From contig NZ_JAGHQU010000014.1 of assembly GCF_017744135.1 (NCBI RefSeq), positions 1-64,000 on the forward strand: 64,000 bases of DNA, read 5' to 3'. Under the pieces are notes generated by a model. It had not been told where the DNA came from, did no database searches, and saw nothing but the letters and a program-made list of their open reading frames with translations. Shown here piece after piece: positions 42,737 through 51,855 of the stretch (positions are counted from its first letter, which is position 1; every line of letters begins with the position of its first letter). The stretch is from Endozoicomonas sp. G2_2. Its GTDB lineage: Bacteria > Pseudomonadota > Gammaproteobacteria > Nevskiales > Salinisphaeraceae. Position numbers and translations under genes: made by a program.

Positions 42737-43540
42737 ATGGTCCCGCAAGACGATTCCTCCGGCCGCGGCACGCCGCGCGCCGAAACGCCGCCCGGCGACG
42801 ACAACACCATCGATTTCGGTTACGAACGCGTCGCCCGCGGTGACAAGCAGCGTCGCGTGGGCGCGGTCTTCGACTCGGTGGCCGACAACTACGACCTGAT
42901 GAACGACCTTATGTCCATGGGCATTCATCGGGCGTGGAAGCACTTCACCCTGGAATTGGCGGCCGTGCGTGAAGGCGAACGGGTGCTGGATCTGGCCGGC
43001 GGCACCGGCGATCTGGCTGCGGGTTTCGCGCGCCGGGTCGGCCCGACCGGGCGCGTGCTGCTGTCGGACATCAACGGCGCGATGCTCGCCAACGGCCGCG
43101 AGCGGATGATGGATCGCGGCGTGGTCGGAAATGTCGATTACTGTCTGGCCAACGCCGAGAAACTGCCGTTCGCCGACAACAGCTTCGACTGCGTGTCCAT
43201 CGGTTTCGGTCTGCGCAACGTGACCGACAAGCCGGCCGCGCTGGCCGAGATGAACCGGGTCACGCGCCCCGGTGGCCGGGCCATCGTGCTCGAGTTCTCC
43301 AAGCCCGCCGTGCCGGGGCTGGACAAGCTCTACGATATCTATTCGTTCTCGGTTCTGCCCTGGCTGGGCAAGAATGTCGCCAAGGACGAAGCGTCCTACC
43401 GCTATCTGGCGGAATCGATCCGCATGCATCCCGACCAGGAGACGCTGAAGTCGATGATGCAGACGGCCGGGCTGGTGCGTTGTGGCTATCACAACCTCAC
43501 TGGCGGCATCGTCGCGGTTCATCGCGGCTACGCGCCGTAG
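42737..43540 (+). CDS. ubiE: Ubiquinone/menaquinone C-methyltransferase
   Basis: SAM-dependent methyltransferase, 267 residues, that C-methylates the benzoquinol or demethylmenaquinol ring late in quinone synthesis. Seen: the UbiE signatures [20 protein letters not shown] near residue 45, the SAM motif [15 protein letters not shown] near residue 84 and the C-terminal signature region [17 protein letters not shown] near residue 230, with the C-terminal [13 protein letters not shown]. It starts the ubiE-ubiJ-ubiB cluster, with 20 bases to ubiJ. An N-terminal tail of about 25 residues is longer than in E. coli. Confidence 0.97.
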   Translation: MVPQDDSSGRGTPRAETPPGDDNTIDFGYERVARGDKQRRVGAVFDSVADNYDLMNDLMSMGIHRAWKHFTLELAAVREGERVLDLAGGTGDLAAGFARRVGPTGRVLLSDINGAMLANGRERMMDRGVVGNVDYCLANAEKLPFADNSFDCVSIGFGLRNVTDKPAALAEMNRVTRPGGRAIVLEFSKPAVPGLDKLYDIYSFSVLPWLGKNVAKDEASYRYLAESIRMHPDQETLKSMMQTAGLVRCGYHNLTGGIVAVHRGYAP

Positions 43541-43560
43541 CGCATTCTCAGGGAGTCGCC

Positions 43561-44184
43561 ATGACCGATTCGTCGTTGCGCAGCCTGCCGACGCCGGCGC
43601 TCGGCGCCGCCGAGATCGCGCTCAACCGTTATCTGGGCAGCGATCCGCGTGCGCTCGCGCTCTGTGAAGACCTGGCCGGTCGCGCGCTGGAACTGCGCTT
43701 TTCCGATCTCGGGCTGCGGCTGGTGTTCATCGCCGAAAGCCACGGCATGCAGCTGCGCGGTACCCCGGAAACAGAAGCGGATGTCTGCCTGACCGGCACG
43801 GCCAGTGCGTTCGGGCGCATTCTGTTTTCCGGTGGGCGCGAAGGCATCACCGGCGGTGGCCTGCGGATCGAGGGCGATGTCGGTGTGGCCCAGCGTTTTG
43901 CCGACCTGTTCGCCAGCGTGGATTTTGATCTCACCGATTTCATCGATGCCCGCCTTGGCCCGGTGCCGGCGTATTTCATCGGCAAGGGCCTCAAGCAGGC
44001 GCGGGCATTGTTCTCGCGTGCGGCGAGCGAGCTGCCCGGACAGACCGCCGAATACCTGCGCGAGGAGACCCGCGACGTGATCGGCGCCTGGGAGCACGAG
44101 AAATTCGCGGCCGAGGTGGAAACCCTGCGCGACGATGCCGAGCGGCTCGCCGCCCGCCTGCGCCGCCTCGAGGGAGGCCGCTGA
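43561..44184 (+). CDS. ubiJ: Ubiquinone biosynthesis accessory factor UbiJ
   Basis: A 207-residue protein with an N-terminal SCP2 lipid-binding domain (ALNRYLGSD near residue 21, FSDLGLRLVFIA, then GRILFSGGREGITGGGLRIE near residue 90) and a C-terminal helical coiled-coil (AAEVETLRDDAERLAARLRR). UbiJ works with UbiK as a scaffold or quinone-carrier in the cytosolic Ubi complex. Its position between ubiE and ubiB is the conserved order. The stop codon shares one base with the ubiB start. Confidence 0.93.
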   Translation: MTDSSLRSLPTPALGAAEIALNRYLGSDPRALALCEDLAGRALELRFSDLGLRLVFIAESHGMQLRGTPETEADVCLTGTASAFGRILFSGGREGITGGGLRIEGDVGVAQRFADLFASVDFDLTDFIDARLGPVPAYFIGKGLKQARALFSRAASELPGQTAEYLREETRDVIGAWEHEKFAAEVETLRDDAERLAARLRRLEGGR

Positions 44185-45803
44185 TGTTCGATCGCAGCCG
44201 CCGCATGCTGGAAATCCTGCGCACGGCGCGTCGCTACGGTCTCGGCGAGATCATGGGCGATGCCGCGCCGACCTGGCTGCTGGGCAAGCCGCGCGATTTC
44301 GAAAAGCCTTTGAACGTACGGCTGCGCCTGGCGCTGGAAGAACTCGGGCCAGTGTTCGTGAAGTTCGGCCAGACCCTGTCGACCCGCCGCGACCTGTTGC
44401 CGGAGGGCATGGCCGAGGAGCTGTCCAAGCTGCAGGACGAGGTGCCGCCGTTCGAGGGCGCCGAGGCGCGTCGCTTGATCGAGGCGGCCTACGGCCATTC
44501 GCTGGATCGTTTCTTCGAACACTTCGAGACCGAGCCGATGGCGGCCGCCTCGATCGCCCAGGTCCACGCCGCTCGCCTGCATGCCCGCGAAGGCGAAGCC
44601 ACCGGCCGTGAGGTCGTGGTGAAGGTGTTGCGGCCCGACGTCCACGAGCGCATCGGCCGTGATGTGGCCGTGCTCTACCGGCTGGCCGGCCTGGCCGCGC
44701 GCTTTCACCCGGAGGCCAAGCGCCTGCGGCCGGTCGAGATCGTGGCCGAATACGACCGCATCATCACCGACGAACTGGACCTGATGCGCGAGGGCGCCAA
44801 CGCCAGTCAGCTGGGGCGCAACTGGGCCGGCTCGGACCTGATCGTGCATCCCGAGATCCATTTCGACTACAGCACCGAAACCGTGCTGGTGATGGAGCAC
44901 ATGCAGGGCGTGCCCATCGACGACGTGGACACGCTCAAGGCGGCCGGCGTGGACTTCAAGGCGCTGGCCGAGCGGGGCGTGGAGATCTTCTTCAAACAGG
45001 TCTTTCGCGACAACTTCTTCCATGCCGACATGCACCCCGGCAACATCTTCGTGCAGACCGACATGCCGCACCGGCCCCGCTATGTCGGGCTAGATTTCGG
45101 CATCGTCGGCTCGCTGACGGTTGACGATCAGCGCTATCTGGCCGAGAACTTCCTGGCGTTTTTCAACCAGGACTACCGCAAGATCGCCGAGCTGCACGTC
45201 GAATCCGGCTGGATGCCGGCGGATACCAGCATCGAGGAGTTTGAGGGCGCGATCCGCACCGTCTCCGAGCCGATCATGAACAAGCCGCTGGCCGAGATCT
45301 CTTTCGGCCTGTTTCTGGTGCGGCTGTTCAAGATCGCGCGCCGCTATCGCTATCAGGTCCAGCCGCAGCTGGTGCTGCTCCAGAAGACCGTGCTCAACGT
45401 CGAGGGCCTGGGCCGCGATCTCTACCCGCAGCTCGATCTCTGGGCGACCGCCAAGCCGGTGCTCGAGGAATGGATGCACCACCGCGCCAGCCCGAAGGTG
45501 GCGGGCGAGCGGCTGAAGACGCAGCTGCCGCAGATCATGGACAGCCTGCCGCGCATGGTGCCCACGCTGATGAAGCGGCTCGATGAAGGCACCAACCCGG
45601 CCGCCCGCGAGCTGGAACGCGCGCTCACCGATATCACCGCCGAGCTGCGCAGTGCGCGCCGGGCCATGCGCTGGACGGTCGTGGGCACCGGGCTGGTGGT
45701 TTCGGCCGTGTTGCTGGTGATCTATCCGCCGGTGCCGGTCTGGCTCGGCGTGGTCGGCGGCCTGGCCGGCTTCGGCTGCTGGGTGCGCGCCTCGCGGGCG
45801 TGA
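44184..45803 (+). CDS. ubiB: Ubiquinone biosynthesis regulatory kinase-like protein UbiB
   Basis: An atypical ABC1/ADCK/UbiB kinase-like ATPase, 539 residues, that supports coenzyme Q assembly at the inner membrane. Seen: the KxGQ-type motif FVKFGQTLSTRRDLLPEGMA near residue 55, Ala-rich loop AAASIAQVHAARL near residue 118, HADMHPGNIFV near residue 280 and LDFGIVGSL near residue 302. Two hydrophobic helices close the C-terminus (TVVGTGLVVSAVLLVIYPP and VWLGVVGGLAGFGCWV). It overlaps ubiJ by one base and the GNAT gene by 4 bases. Confidence 0.97.
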   Translation: MFDRSRRMLEILRTARRYGLGEIMGDAAPTWLLGKPRDFEKPLNVRLRLALEELGPVFVKFGQTLSTRRDLLPEGMAEELSKLQDEVPPFEGAEARRLIEAAYGHSLDRFFEHFETEPMAAASIAQVHAARLHAREGEATGREVVVKVLRPDVHERIGRDVAVLYRLAGLAARFHPEAKRLRPVEIVAEYDRIITDELDLMREGANASQLGRNWAGSDLIVHPEIHFDYSTETVLVMEHMQGVPIDDVDTLKAAGVDFKALAERGVEIFFKQVFRDNFFHADMHPGNIFVQTDMPHRPRYVGLDFGIVGSLTVDDQRYLAENFLAFFNQDYRKIAELHVESGWMPADTSIEEFEGAIRTVSEPIMNKPLAEISFGLFLVRLFKIARRYRYQVQPQLVLLQKTVLNVEGLGRDLYPQLDLWATAKPVLEEWMHHRASPKVAGERLKTQLPQIMDSLPRMVPTLMKRLDEGTNPAARELERALTDITAELRSARRAMRWTVVGTGLVVSAVLLVIYPPVPVWLGVVGGLAGFGCWVRASRA

Positions 45804-46300
45804 ACGCGCCCGAGCCGGCGCTGGTCGCCGGAGCGGTGGACGAGACGTTGTCGCTACGGGTGGCGGATGCGCTCGACCGGCCGATCCTCTATCGCTGGCA
45901 CGTGGAGGCGTATCGCGCCTACATCGAGCAGCTGTGGTCCTGGGACGAGGACTGGCAGCGCCGCGATTTCGGCAACTTGTTCGCCGCGTTGCCGCCGCTG
46001 GTGGTGATGCGCCATGGCGTGGGCGTCGGCTATATCCAGATCCAGGCACGCGAGGGCGCGCTACACCTGGCCAACATCGTGCTGCGCCCGAACGCGCGCG
46101 GGCAGGGCGTCGGCGCGGTGCTGATCCGTTACCTGCAATCGACGGCCGAACGGCAGCGGCGCGCAGTGACGCTCAAGGTGTTTCGCAGCAATCCGCGTGC
46201 CCGCGCTTTCTACGAGCGCCACGGTTTCGAAGTGACGGGCGAGACCCGGATGCACATCGAGATGCGCTGGCCGGCCGGTGGCCAGTGCCGGCAAGGCTGA
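45800..46300 (+). CDS. GNAT-family N-acetyltransferase
   Basis: A 166-residue acetyltransferase fold. Seen: the acetyl-CoA loop RPNARGQGVGAVLIRYLQST near residue 94 and the following VFRSNPRARAFYERHGFEVTGETRMHIEM end, the usual motif A and B. Start is GTG at 45800, overlapping ubiB by 4 bases. Quinone synthesis and acetylation have no known link, so the coupling may be only a local operon accident. Substrate is unknown. Confidence 0.84.
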   Translation: MNAPEPALVAGAVDETLSLRVADALDRPILYRWHVEAYRAYIEQLWSWDEDWQRRDFGNLFAALPPLVVMRHGVGVGYIQIQAREGALHLANIVLRPNARGQGVGAVLIRYLQSTAERQRRAVTLKVFRSNPRARAFYERHGFEVTGETRMHIEMRWPAGGQCRQG

Positions 46301-46321
46301 TCCAGGCCGCCACGGCCCGCG

Positions 46322-47665
46322 CTAGTCGCGTGAGCGCAGGATATGCAGGCCCTTGAGCAGGTTGAGCGCTTCATAGAGCGGATAGTCGGACTCGGCCAGG
46401 CCGCCGCCCTCGCTCTTCGTCTTGGGCGGCGCGACGATCGCGTCTTCGTCGAGCGTGTCGTTGGCGAGTGCGCCGGCGAGATCGGCTTCCGAGAACGGCG
46501 TCACGCCACTGCTTTCGGCGGCGGTGACGTTGACGTTCTGGATGCCGACATCCGGTTCGATCCCCTCGGCCTGTATCGAGCGCCCGCTGGGCGTGTAGTA
46601 GCGGGCGGTGGTCAGCTTGAGCGCGGCGCCGTTCTGCAACGGCACGATGGTCTGTACCGAACCCTTGCCGAAGGTGCGCGTGCCCATGATCACCGCGCGG
46701 CTGTCGTCCTGCAGGGCGCCGGCGACAATCTCGGACGCCGAAGCCGAGCCTTCGTTGACCAGCACCACGATCGGCGCGCCGTCGAGCATGTCGCCGGGCG
46801 TGGCGTCGAACTGCTGGTCGGTGTTGGGCGCGCGTCCGCGGATGGAGACGATATCGCCGTTGTTGATGAAGGTATCGGCCACGTCGACCGCGGCGCTAAG
46901 CACGCCGCCCGGGTTGTTGCGCAGATCGAGCACGATGCCGCGCAGCGGCCCGTTGGCCTCGTCTTCCAGGTTCTTGATCTCGCGCTGCAGGCTGTCGCCG
47001 GTCTGGCTGGAGAACTGGGTGATGCGCACATAGCCGTAGCCATCGTCCAGCATGCGCGACTTCACGCTCTGTACGCGGATCACCGCGCGTTCGAGGGTGA
47101 CCTTGAACGGATCGTCGCGCTCTTCGCGCAGGATGGTCAGCGTCGTCTCGCTGCCTGCTTCGCCGCGCATCGCCTTGACCGCGTCCATGAGCGTCATGCC
47201 CTTCACGGCGGTATCGTCGATACGGATGATCAGGTCGCCGGCCTGAATGCCGGCCTTGCTTGCGGGCGTGTCGTCGATGGGGGCCACCACGCGCACGAAG
47301 CCATTCTGCATCTGCACCTCGATACCCAAGCCGCCGAACTTGCCGGAGGTGGAGATCGAGATTTCCTTGAACTCTTCGGCGTTCAGATACGCCGAATGCG
47401 GATCGAGGCCGTCGAGCATGCCGCGGATCGAGTTTTCGAGCAGCGCCTGGTCGGAGACATCCTCGACATAGCCCTGCTTCACGCGGTTCAGGATCTCGAC
47501 GAAGGTGCGCAGCTCTTCGAGCGGCAGACCGTGGGCGGCAATGTCACCGTCGTCGTCACCATTGTTGTCGCTGCGTTCGGCCCAGACCCCCTGGCCGATG
47601 CTCACGATCACACCAATGACCACGCCCAGCGCAATCAGCAGCGAGCTGCGGGTTTTCGGTCGCAT
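46322..47665 (-). CDS. ctpA: C-terminal processing peptidase CtpA (S41A)
   Basis: Periplasmic serine peptidase of 447 residues. Seen: an N-terminal anchor helix (RSSLLIALGVVIGVIVSIGQ), a short helical region with YVEDVSDQALLENSIRGML, a PDZ domain at about residues 95-185 (GIEVQMQNGFVRVVAPIDDT, GIQAGDLIIRIDD), and a catalytic core with Ser in VLVNEGSASASEIVAGAL near residue 309 and the Lys in MGTRTFGKGSVQTIVPL near residue 334. CtpA in Pseudomonas acts with the lipoprotein LbcA on peptidoglycan cross-link hydrolases. It sits next to envC as in pseudomonads. Confidence 0.95.
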   Translation of the reverse strand: MRPKTRSSLLIALGVVIGVIVSIGQGVWAERSDNNGDDDGDIAAHGLPLEELRTFVEILNRVKQGYVEDVSDQALLENSIRGMLDGLDPHSAYLNAEEFKEISISTSGKFGGLGIEVQMQNGFVRVVAPIDDTPASKAGIQAGDLIIRIDDTAVKGMTLMDAVKAMRGEAGSETTLTILREERDDPFKVTLERAVIRVQSVKSRMLDDGYGYVRITQFSSQTGDSLQREIKNLEDEANGPLRGIVLDLRNNPGGVLSAAVDVADTFINNGDIVSIRGRAPNTDQQFDATPGDMLDGAPIVVLVNEGSASASEIVAGALQDDSRAVIMGTRTFGKGSVQTIVPLQNGAALKLTTARYYTPSGRSIQAEGIEPDVGIQNVNVTAAESSGVTPFSEADLAGALANDTLDEDAIVAPPKTKSEGGGLAESDYPLYEALNLLKGLHILRSRD

Positions 47666-47815
47666 GAATCCTGACTCCCCTGGGGCCGTCCCACCGGCCC
47701 GGTACGCGCAACTCGCGCGCTAATGCTTGAACGTATCCGATACGCGAATAATGCAGTCAAAAGATAGCATAACGCGTGCCGTTTCCCGCCGGGATCGCAG
47801 GCAATTTTGCCGGTT

Positions 47816-48976
47816 CTAGCCGGACAGCCAGCTGGCCGGATTGATCGGCGTACGGCCGCGGCGCAGCTCGAAATAGGTGCCGTCGCGCGTATGGCCGCCG
47901 CTGTGCCCGGCCTTGGCCACGGCCTGACCGCGCTCGACGCGGTCGCCGACCTCGACATAGGTGCTCTCGGCGTGGCCGTAGAGCGTGTAGTAGTTGTCGC
48001 CGTGGTCGAGCACCACGATCAGCCCGTAGCGGTGCATGTAGCCCACGTAAACGACGCGCCCGCCAGCGACCGCGCGCACCGGCGCGCCGGCATCGGCGGC
48101 CAGCCACTGACCCTGCCACTTGAGCGGCCCGCCCGCCTTGGCGGTGCCGAAACGGGCGAGCACCTGGCCGCTGACCGGCGGCTGCATGCGGCCCTTGAGC
48201 TGGCCAAAGGGCGTGTCGTCGCCCGGGGTGGCCGGGGGCAGGCTCGATAGCTCGTTCTGCAGCCGGCCCATGAGCCGCTGCAGGCGCTGCTCGTCCGCCT
48301 TCATTTCTTCGAGGCTGGCCTGCTTGTTCGAAAGCTGGCGGTCGAGCGCGGCAACCGCCTGTTTGCGCTGGGCCTGGCTCGCCTTGAGGCTGTCCAGGGT
48401 GTCGGCGCGAGCGCTGCGCTGGCGGGTGAGTTCGGCCTGCTCGTTGGAGAGCGCATTCTGGCGGATTGCCAGATCGGCGAGCGCGTCGCGCAGCGACGTC
48501 ACCTGCGCGGTGCGGGCATTGGCGAAGTATTCGTAATACACCAGCATGCGGCCGAGCTTTTCCGGCGACTCGCCCGAGAGCAGCAGGCGCATCTTGTCCA
48601 TCTGGCCGCTGGCGTGGGCAGCGCGGACCTGATCGCGCAGGCCGCTGAGCTGGTCGGCGAGGCGATCGCGCTCGGTATCCCGGCGCCGGGTGAGCTGGGC
48701 GACCCGCTCGCGCGCCTCGGCGATCTTGTCGTCGAGAGAGCGCAGGCGCTTGGCGGCGGAGCTGATCTCGGCTTCGGTCTGCGACAGGCGGGTGGACAGT
48801 TCGCTGCGCTGTGTCTTGTCGGCCGCGATCTGCTGACGCACGGTGTCGATCCGGTCGCGCAGCGCGTCCAGCTCGGCGGCGGCGCGCTGCGAGCGCGCGT
48901 CGTCGTCCTGGCCCAGCACGGGGCGGGCCACAGCGAGGGCGAGCAGGCAAAGGCCGGCGAACAGAACGAACCGCAT
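47816..48976 (-). CDS. envC: Murein hydrolase activator EnvC (degenerate LytM)
   Basis: A 386-residue periplasmic protein. A signal peptide ends in ARPVLG, a long coiled coil covers about residues 25-255 (DALRDRIDTVRQQIAADKTQ, AEARERVAQLTRRRDTERDR), and a LytM domain follows (HGDNYYTLYGHAESTYVEVG, then GTYFELRRGRTPINPASWLS). The metal-ligand His/Asp set of active LytM peptidases is not complete: the first-ligand region reads KWQGQWLAAD. It should therefore activate amidases for daughter-cell separation rather than cut murein itself. Start at 48976 gives the signal. It is upstream of ctpA with a 150-bp gap. Confidence 0.93.
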   Translation of the reverse strand: MRFVLFAGLCLLALAVARPVLGQDDDARSQRAAAELDALRDRIDTVRQQIAADKTQRSELSTRLSQTEAEISSAAKRLRSLDDKIAEARERVAQLTRRRDTERDRLADQLSGLRDQVRAAHASGQMDKMRLLLSGESPEKLGRMLVYYEYFANARTAQVTSLRDALADLAIRQNALSNEQAELTRQRSARADTLDSLKASQAQRKQAVAALDRQLSNKQASLEEMKADEQRLQRLMGRLQNELSSLPPATPGDDTPFGQLKGRMQPPVSGQVLARFGTAKAGGPLKWQGQWLAADAGAPVRAVAGGRVVYVGYMHRYGLIVVLDHGDNYYTLYGHAESTYVEVGDRVERGQAVAKAGHSGGHTRDGTYFELRRGRTPINPASWLSG

Positions 48977-49111
48977 GGCGCCAAGTGTAAGCCACGTCGG
49001 CGGGCGAGCGCCGCGCCCTGTATGCAATAATCGCGGCCGACGCGCGGCCTGCGCATCTCTCGATCGTGAATTCACCGGCCCCGATCGGGGCTGATTTGGA
49101 CCGTACACGCC

Positions 49112-49543
49112 ATGAACATGGAGCAGATTCAGGAATTCGTCGTCAATCATCCGTTCCTCTGGGGCGCGCTGGTGATTGCGCTGATCGCGCTGGCGGTCAA
49201 CGAGGCGTTGCGCGCGGTCAAGGGCCAGAACCCGATTCCGGCCAACGAGGCCGTGCGGCTGATGAACACCGAGGATGCGGTGGTGGTCGATACGCGTTCG
49301 GCCTCCGACTTCAAGAAAAGCCATATCCTCAATGCCAAGCACGTGCCCATGGCGGGTATCGAGGAGCGCGCCAAGGAAATCAGCAAGAACACCGACCGCG
49401 TGATCATCTGCTATTGCGGTATCGGCAATGTCGCGCCGCAGGCGGCCGCCAAGCTGCGCAAGCTGGGCTATAGCCGTGCGCATGCCCTCAAGGGCGGCAT
49501 CAACGCCTGGCAGGCCGACGGCATGCCGGTGACCAGCAAGTAG
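49112..49543 (+). CDS. Membrane-anchored rhodanese-like protein
   Basis: A 143-residue protein with one N-terminal transmembrane helix (FLWGALVIALIALAVNEAL) and a rhodanese domain (DAVVVDTRSASDFKKSHILN near residue 55) with the active loop CYCGIGN around residue 95, which contains the sulfur-carrying Cys. It is equivalent in position and form to YibN of enterics, upstream of secB. Role is not settled; sulfur transfer or membrane protein quality control have been suggested for relatives. Normally a glutaredoxin gene (grxC) lies between it and secB; here the gap of 82 bases holds none. Confidence 0.9.
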   Translation: MNMEQIQEFVVNHPFLWGALVIALIALAVNEALRAVKGQNPIPANEAVRLMNTEDAVVVDTRSASDFKKSHILNAKHVPMAGIEERAKEISKNTDRVIICYCGIGNVAPQAAAKLRKLGYSRAHALKGGINAWQADGMPVTSK

Positions 49544-49625
49544 TCGGCGCGGCGAATCGCAAGTCTGTCCGCTCGGGTCGCGCCGGGTGAGACGAGTTTC
49601 AATTCAGGCGAACGAGGAGACGAAC

Positions 49626-50123
49626 ATGGCCGAAGAGAACGGGCAGGGCGAAGCAGGCAACGGCGAACCCCAGCGCCAGGTCGGCTTGCAGAAGATCTAT
49701 ATCCGCGACGCGTCCATCGAAGTGCCGAACGGTCCGCGTGTGTTCACCGAGGAATACAAGCCGGACGTCAACGTCGACCTGAACACTCGCATCGAGAACC
49801 TCAGCCGCGAGACCCATCAGGTCACGCTCACCGTGACGGTCACGGCCAAGCAGGGCGAGCGCACGGCCTATATCGTCGAGGTGCAGCAGGCGGGCGTGTT
49901 CCAGATCGAGGGGTTCGACGACGATAAGGCGCGCGGGCATCTGCTCGGGGCCTATTGCCCGTCGATCCTGTTTCCCTACATTCGCGAGAGCGTGGGCGAC
50001 ATGGTCCAGCGCGCGGGTTTTCCGCACTTTCTGCTGCAGCCGGTCAACTTCGATCTGCTCTATGCCCAGCATCAGCAGAATCAGGGCGGCCAGCCGACCG
50101 ACGTCGGCAGTGCCACGCACTGA
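49626..50123 (+). CDS. secB: Protein-export chaperone SecB
   Basis: A 165-residue cytosolic chaperone that keeps precursors unfolded for SecA. Seen: LQKIYIRDASIEVPNGPRVF near residue 21, NTRIENLSRETHQVTLTVTV near residue 52 and the conserved GAYCPSILFPYIRESVGDMV near residue 106, followed by the region GFPHFLLQPVNFDLLY. The acidic extension at the N-terminus and Gln-rich end are typical. Start 49626 is preceded by GAGGAG. gpsA follows after 6 bases, the conserved order. Confidence 0.97.
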   Translation: MAEENGQGEAGNGEPQRQVGLQKIYIRDASIEVPNGPRVFTEEYKPDVNVDLNTRIENLSRETHQVTLTVTVTAKQGERTAYIVEVQQAGVFQIEGFDDDKARGHLLGAYCPSILFPYIRESVGDMVQRAGFPHFLLQPVNFDLLYAQHQQNQGGQPTDVGSATH

Positions 50124-50129
50124 TTGCCC

Positions 50130-51152
50130 ATGACGGCGCCGCACGACAACGCCGACCGCTGCATGGCCGTGCTCGGCGCGGGCTCGTGGGGCACGGCCCT
50201 CGCGATTCAGCTGGCGCGCAACGGCAATGACGTGCGGCTCTGGGCACGCGAGGCCGCGGCGGTAAGCGCCATGGCCGCGGCGGGCGAGAACGAACGCTAT
50301 CTGCCCGGCTGCGCCTTTCCGGCCACCCTCGTTCCGGAAGCCGACATGGCGGCGGCTGTCGCCGCTGCCGACGACGTGCTCGTGGTGGTACCCAGCCATG
50401 CGTTGCGCGAAACCCTCGAGCGGCTGGCACCGTTGCTCGGGGATGCTCAGCGCGTAATCTGGGCGACCAAGGGCCTGGAGCCCCAGTCGGCCCTGCTGCC
50501 CCACCAGGTGGCCGAGCAGGTGCTCGGGTCGCAACGCCGCACGGCTGTGCTCTCGGGTCCGAGCTTTGCCGGCGAAGTCGGCCAGGGCATGCCCACGGCC
50601 GTCACCATTGCCGCGGCCGACGCCGATTTCGCCCGCGACATGGCCGGCGCCTTTCACGACGGCGTTTTTCGTGTCTACACCACGACCGACGTGGTCGGCG
50701 TGGGCGTGGGCGGCGCGGTCAAGAACGTGCTTGCCATCGCGGTGGGCATTTCCGACGGGCTGGGCTACGGCGCCAACGCGCGGGCCCTGCTCATCACCCG
50801 CGGCCTGTCCGAGATGATGCGCCTGGGCGAGAAGCTCGGCGGCGAACGCACCACCTTCACCGGCATGGCCGGCCTCGGCGATCTGCTGCTGACCTGCACC
50901 GACGATCAGTCACGCAACCGCCGCATGGGCCTGGCGCTGGCGGCCGGGCACGACGTCGAACAGGCGCAGCGCGAGATCCAGCAGGTGGTCGAGGGCGTGC
51001 GCGTGGCCCGGGAGGTGCATCGCATCGCCGAACAACTCGGCGTGGAAATGCCGATCGCCACCCAGGCATTCCGGGTGCTGCACGAGGGTGTCGCGCCTCG
51101 CGATGCCGTGCGTAAATTGACGGATCGCCCGTTCCGGGCCGAAAAAGACTAA
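50130..51152 (+). CDS. gpsA: Glycerol-3-phosphate dehydrogenase [NAD(P)+]
   Basis: Enzyme of 340 residues that makes sn-glycerol-3-phosphate from dihydroxyacetone phosphate for phospholipids. Seen: Rossmann motif VLGAGSWGTALAIQLARNG near residue 15, WATKGLEP near residue 110, the catalytic lysine in GVGGAVKNVLAIAVGISDGL near residue 190 and FTGMAGLGDLLLTC near residue 245. I use the ATG at 50130; a TTG at 50124 is 2 codons earlier, immediately after the secB stop. The third ATG at 50163 would cut into the protein start. Confidence 0.97.
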   Translation: MTAPHDNADRCMAVLGAGSWGTALAIQLARNGNDVRLWAREAAAVSAMAAAGENERYLPGCAFPATLVPEADMAAAVAAADDVLVVVPSHALRETLERLAPLLGDAQRVIWATKGLEPQSALLPHQVAEQVLGSQRRTAVLSGPSFAGEVGQGMPTAVTIAAADADFARDMAGAFHDGVFRVYTTTDVVGVGVGGAVKNVLAIAVGISDGLGYGANARALLITRGLSEMMRLGEKLGGERTTFTGMAGLGDLLLTCTDDQSRNRRMGLALAAGHDVEQAQREIQQVVEGVRVAREVHRIAEQLGVEMPIATQAFRVLHEGVAPRDAVRKLTDRPFRAEKD

Positions 51153-51234
51153 AATATGACAGTCGGCGCTGGTGTAATCCACGCCGCTGCATGTTCTAGA
51201 CCGCACCAAGAACCACACAAAAGACTTCCGGGCC

Positions 51235-51855
51235 ATGGCGAACTGGGTAACTTTCGGCCGTTTTCTGCTGCTTTTCGTGCTGCTGGGCATCGTCTACTCC
51301 GGTGCGCCCGCGCTGCAGCTCGTCAATGCGCCGCTGACGATCCTGATCATCGCCCTCGACGGCGTTGACGGTTGGGTCGCGCGCCGTTTCGGTGAAGAGT
51401 CGCTGTTCGGCGCGACGTTCGATATCGCCATCGATCGGATCGTCGAGACCGTGCTCTGGGTGGTGCTGGCGCATCTGGGCTTCATCGGCGTCTGGATCCC
51501 GCTGCTGTTCATCATCCGCGGTAATCTCGTAGACGCGATCCGCAGCAAGGGCGCGCAGTCCGGCACCGCCGCCTTCGACATGATGCAGTCGCCCATCGGC
51601 CGTTTTCTGGTCGCGGGGCGTTTCATGCGCGGGTTCTACGCGGTCCTCAAGGCCGTGACCTTCGCCTGGATCCTGGCCTGGCAGCCGGCGCCGTTCCTCG
51701 CGCCCGAGTTCTGGACCGCCTGGGGACCGCTGCTCAACGGTATCGGCCTGGCGCTGGCCTGGGCATCGGCGGCGATCTGTATCGCCCGCGGCCTGCCGGT
51801 GATCATCGAATTCTGTGCCAACGCGCGCCCGGGTGCGCAGGTGGGCAAGGCCTGA
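51235..51855 (+). CDS. CDP-alcohol phosphatidyltransferase
   Basis: An integral membrane enzyme of 206 residues. The catalytic signature D-G-x2-A-R-x8-G-x3-D-x3-D is complete: DGWVARRF then GATFDIAIDRIV near residue 44-65. It joins CDP-diacylglycerol to an alcohol such as glycerol-3-phosphate, serine or inositol. Helices follow (VETVLWVVLAHLGFIGVWIP, GLALAWASAAICIARGLPVI). Its place after gpsA and before a HAD-IB phosphatase suggests phosphatidylglycerophosphate synthesis, but it is longer than typical PgsA. Stop and the next start share a base. Confidence 0.87.
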   Translation: MANWVTFGRFLLLFVLLGIVYSGAPALQLVNAPLTILIIALDGVDGWVARRFGEESLFGATFDIAIDRIVETVLWVVLAHLGFIGVWIPLLFIIRGNLVDAIRSKGAQSGTAAFDMMQSPIGRFLVAGRFMRGFYAVLKAVTFAWILAWQPAPFLAPEFWTAWGPLLNGIGLALAWASAAICIARGLPVIIEFCANARPGAQVGKA

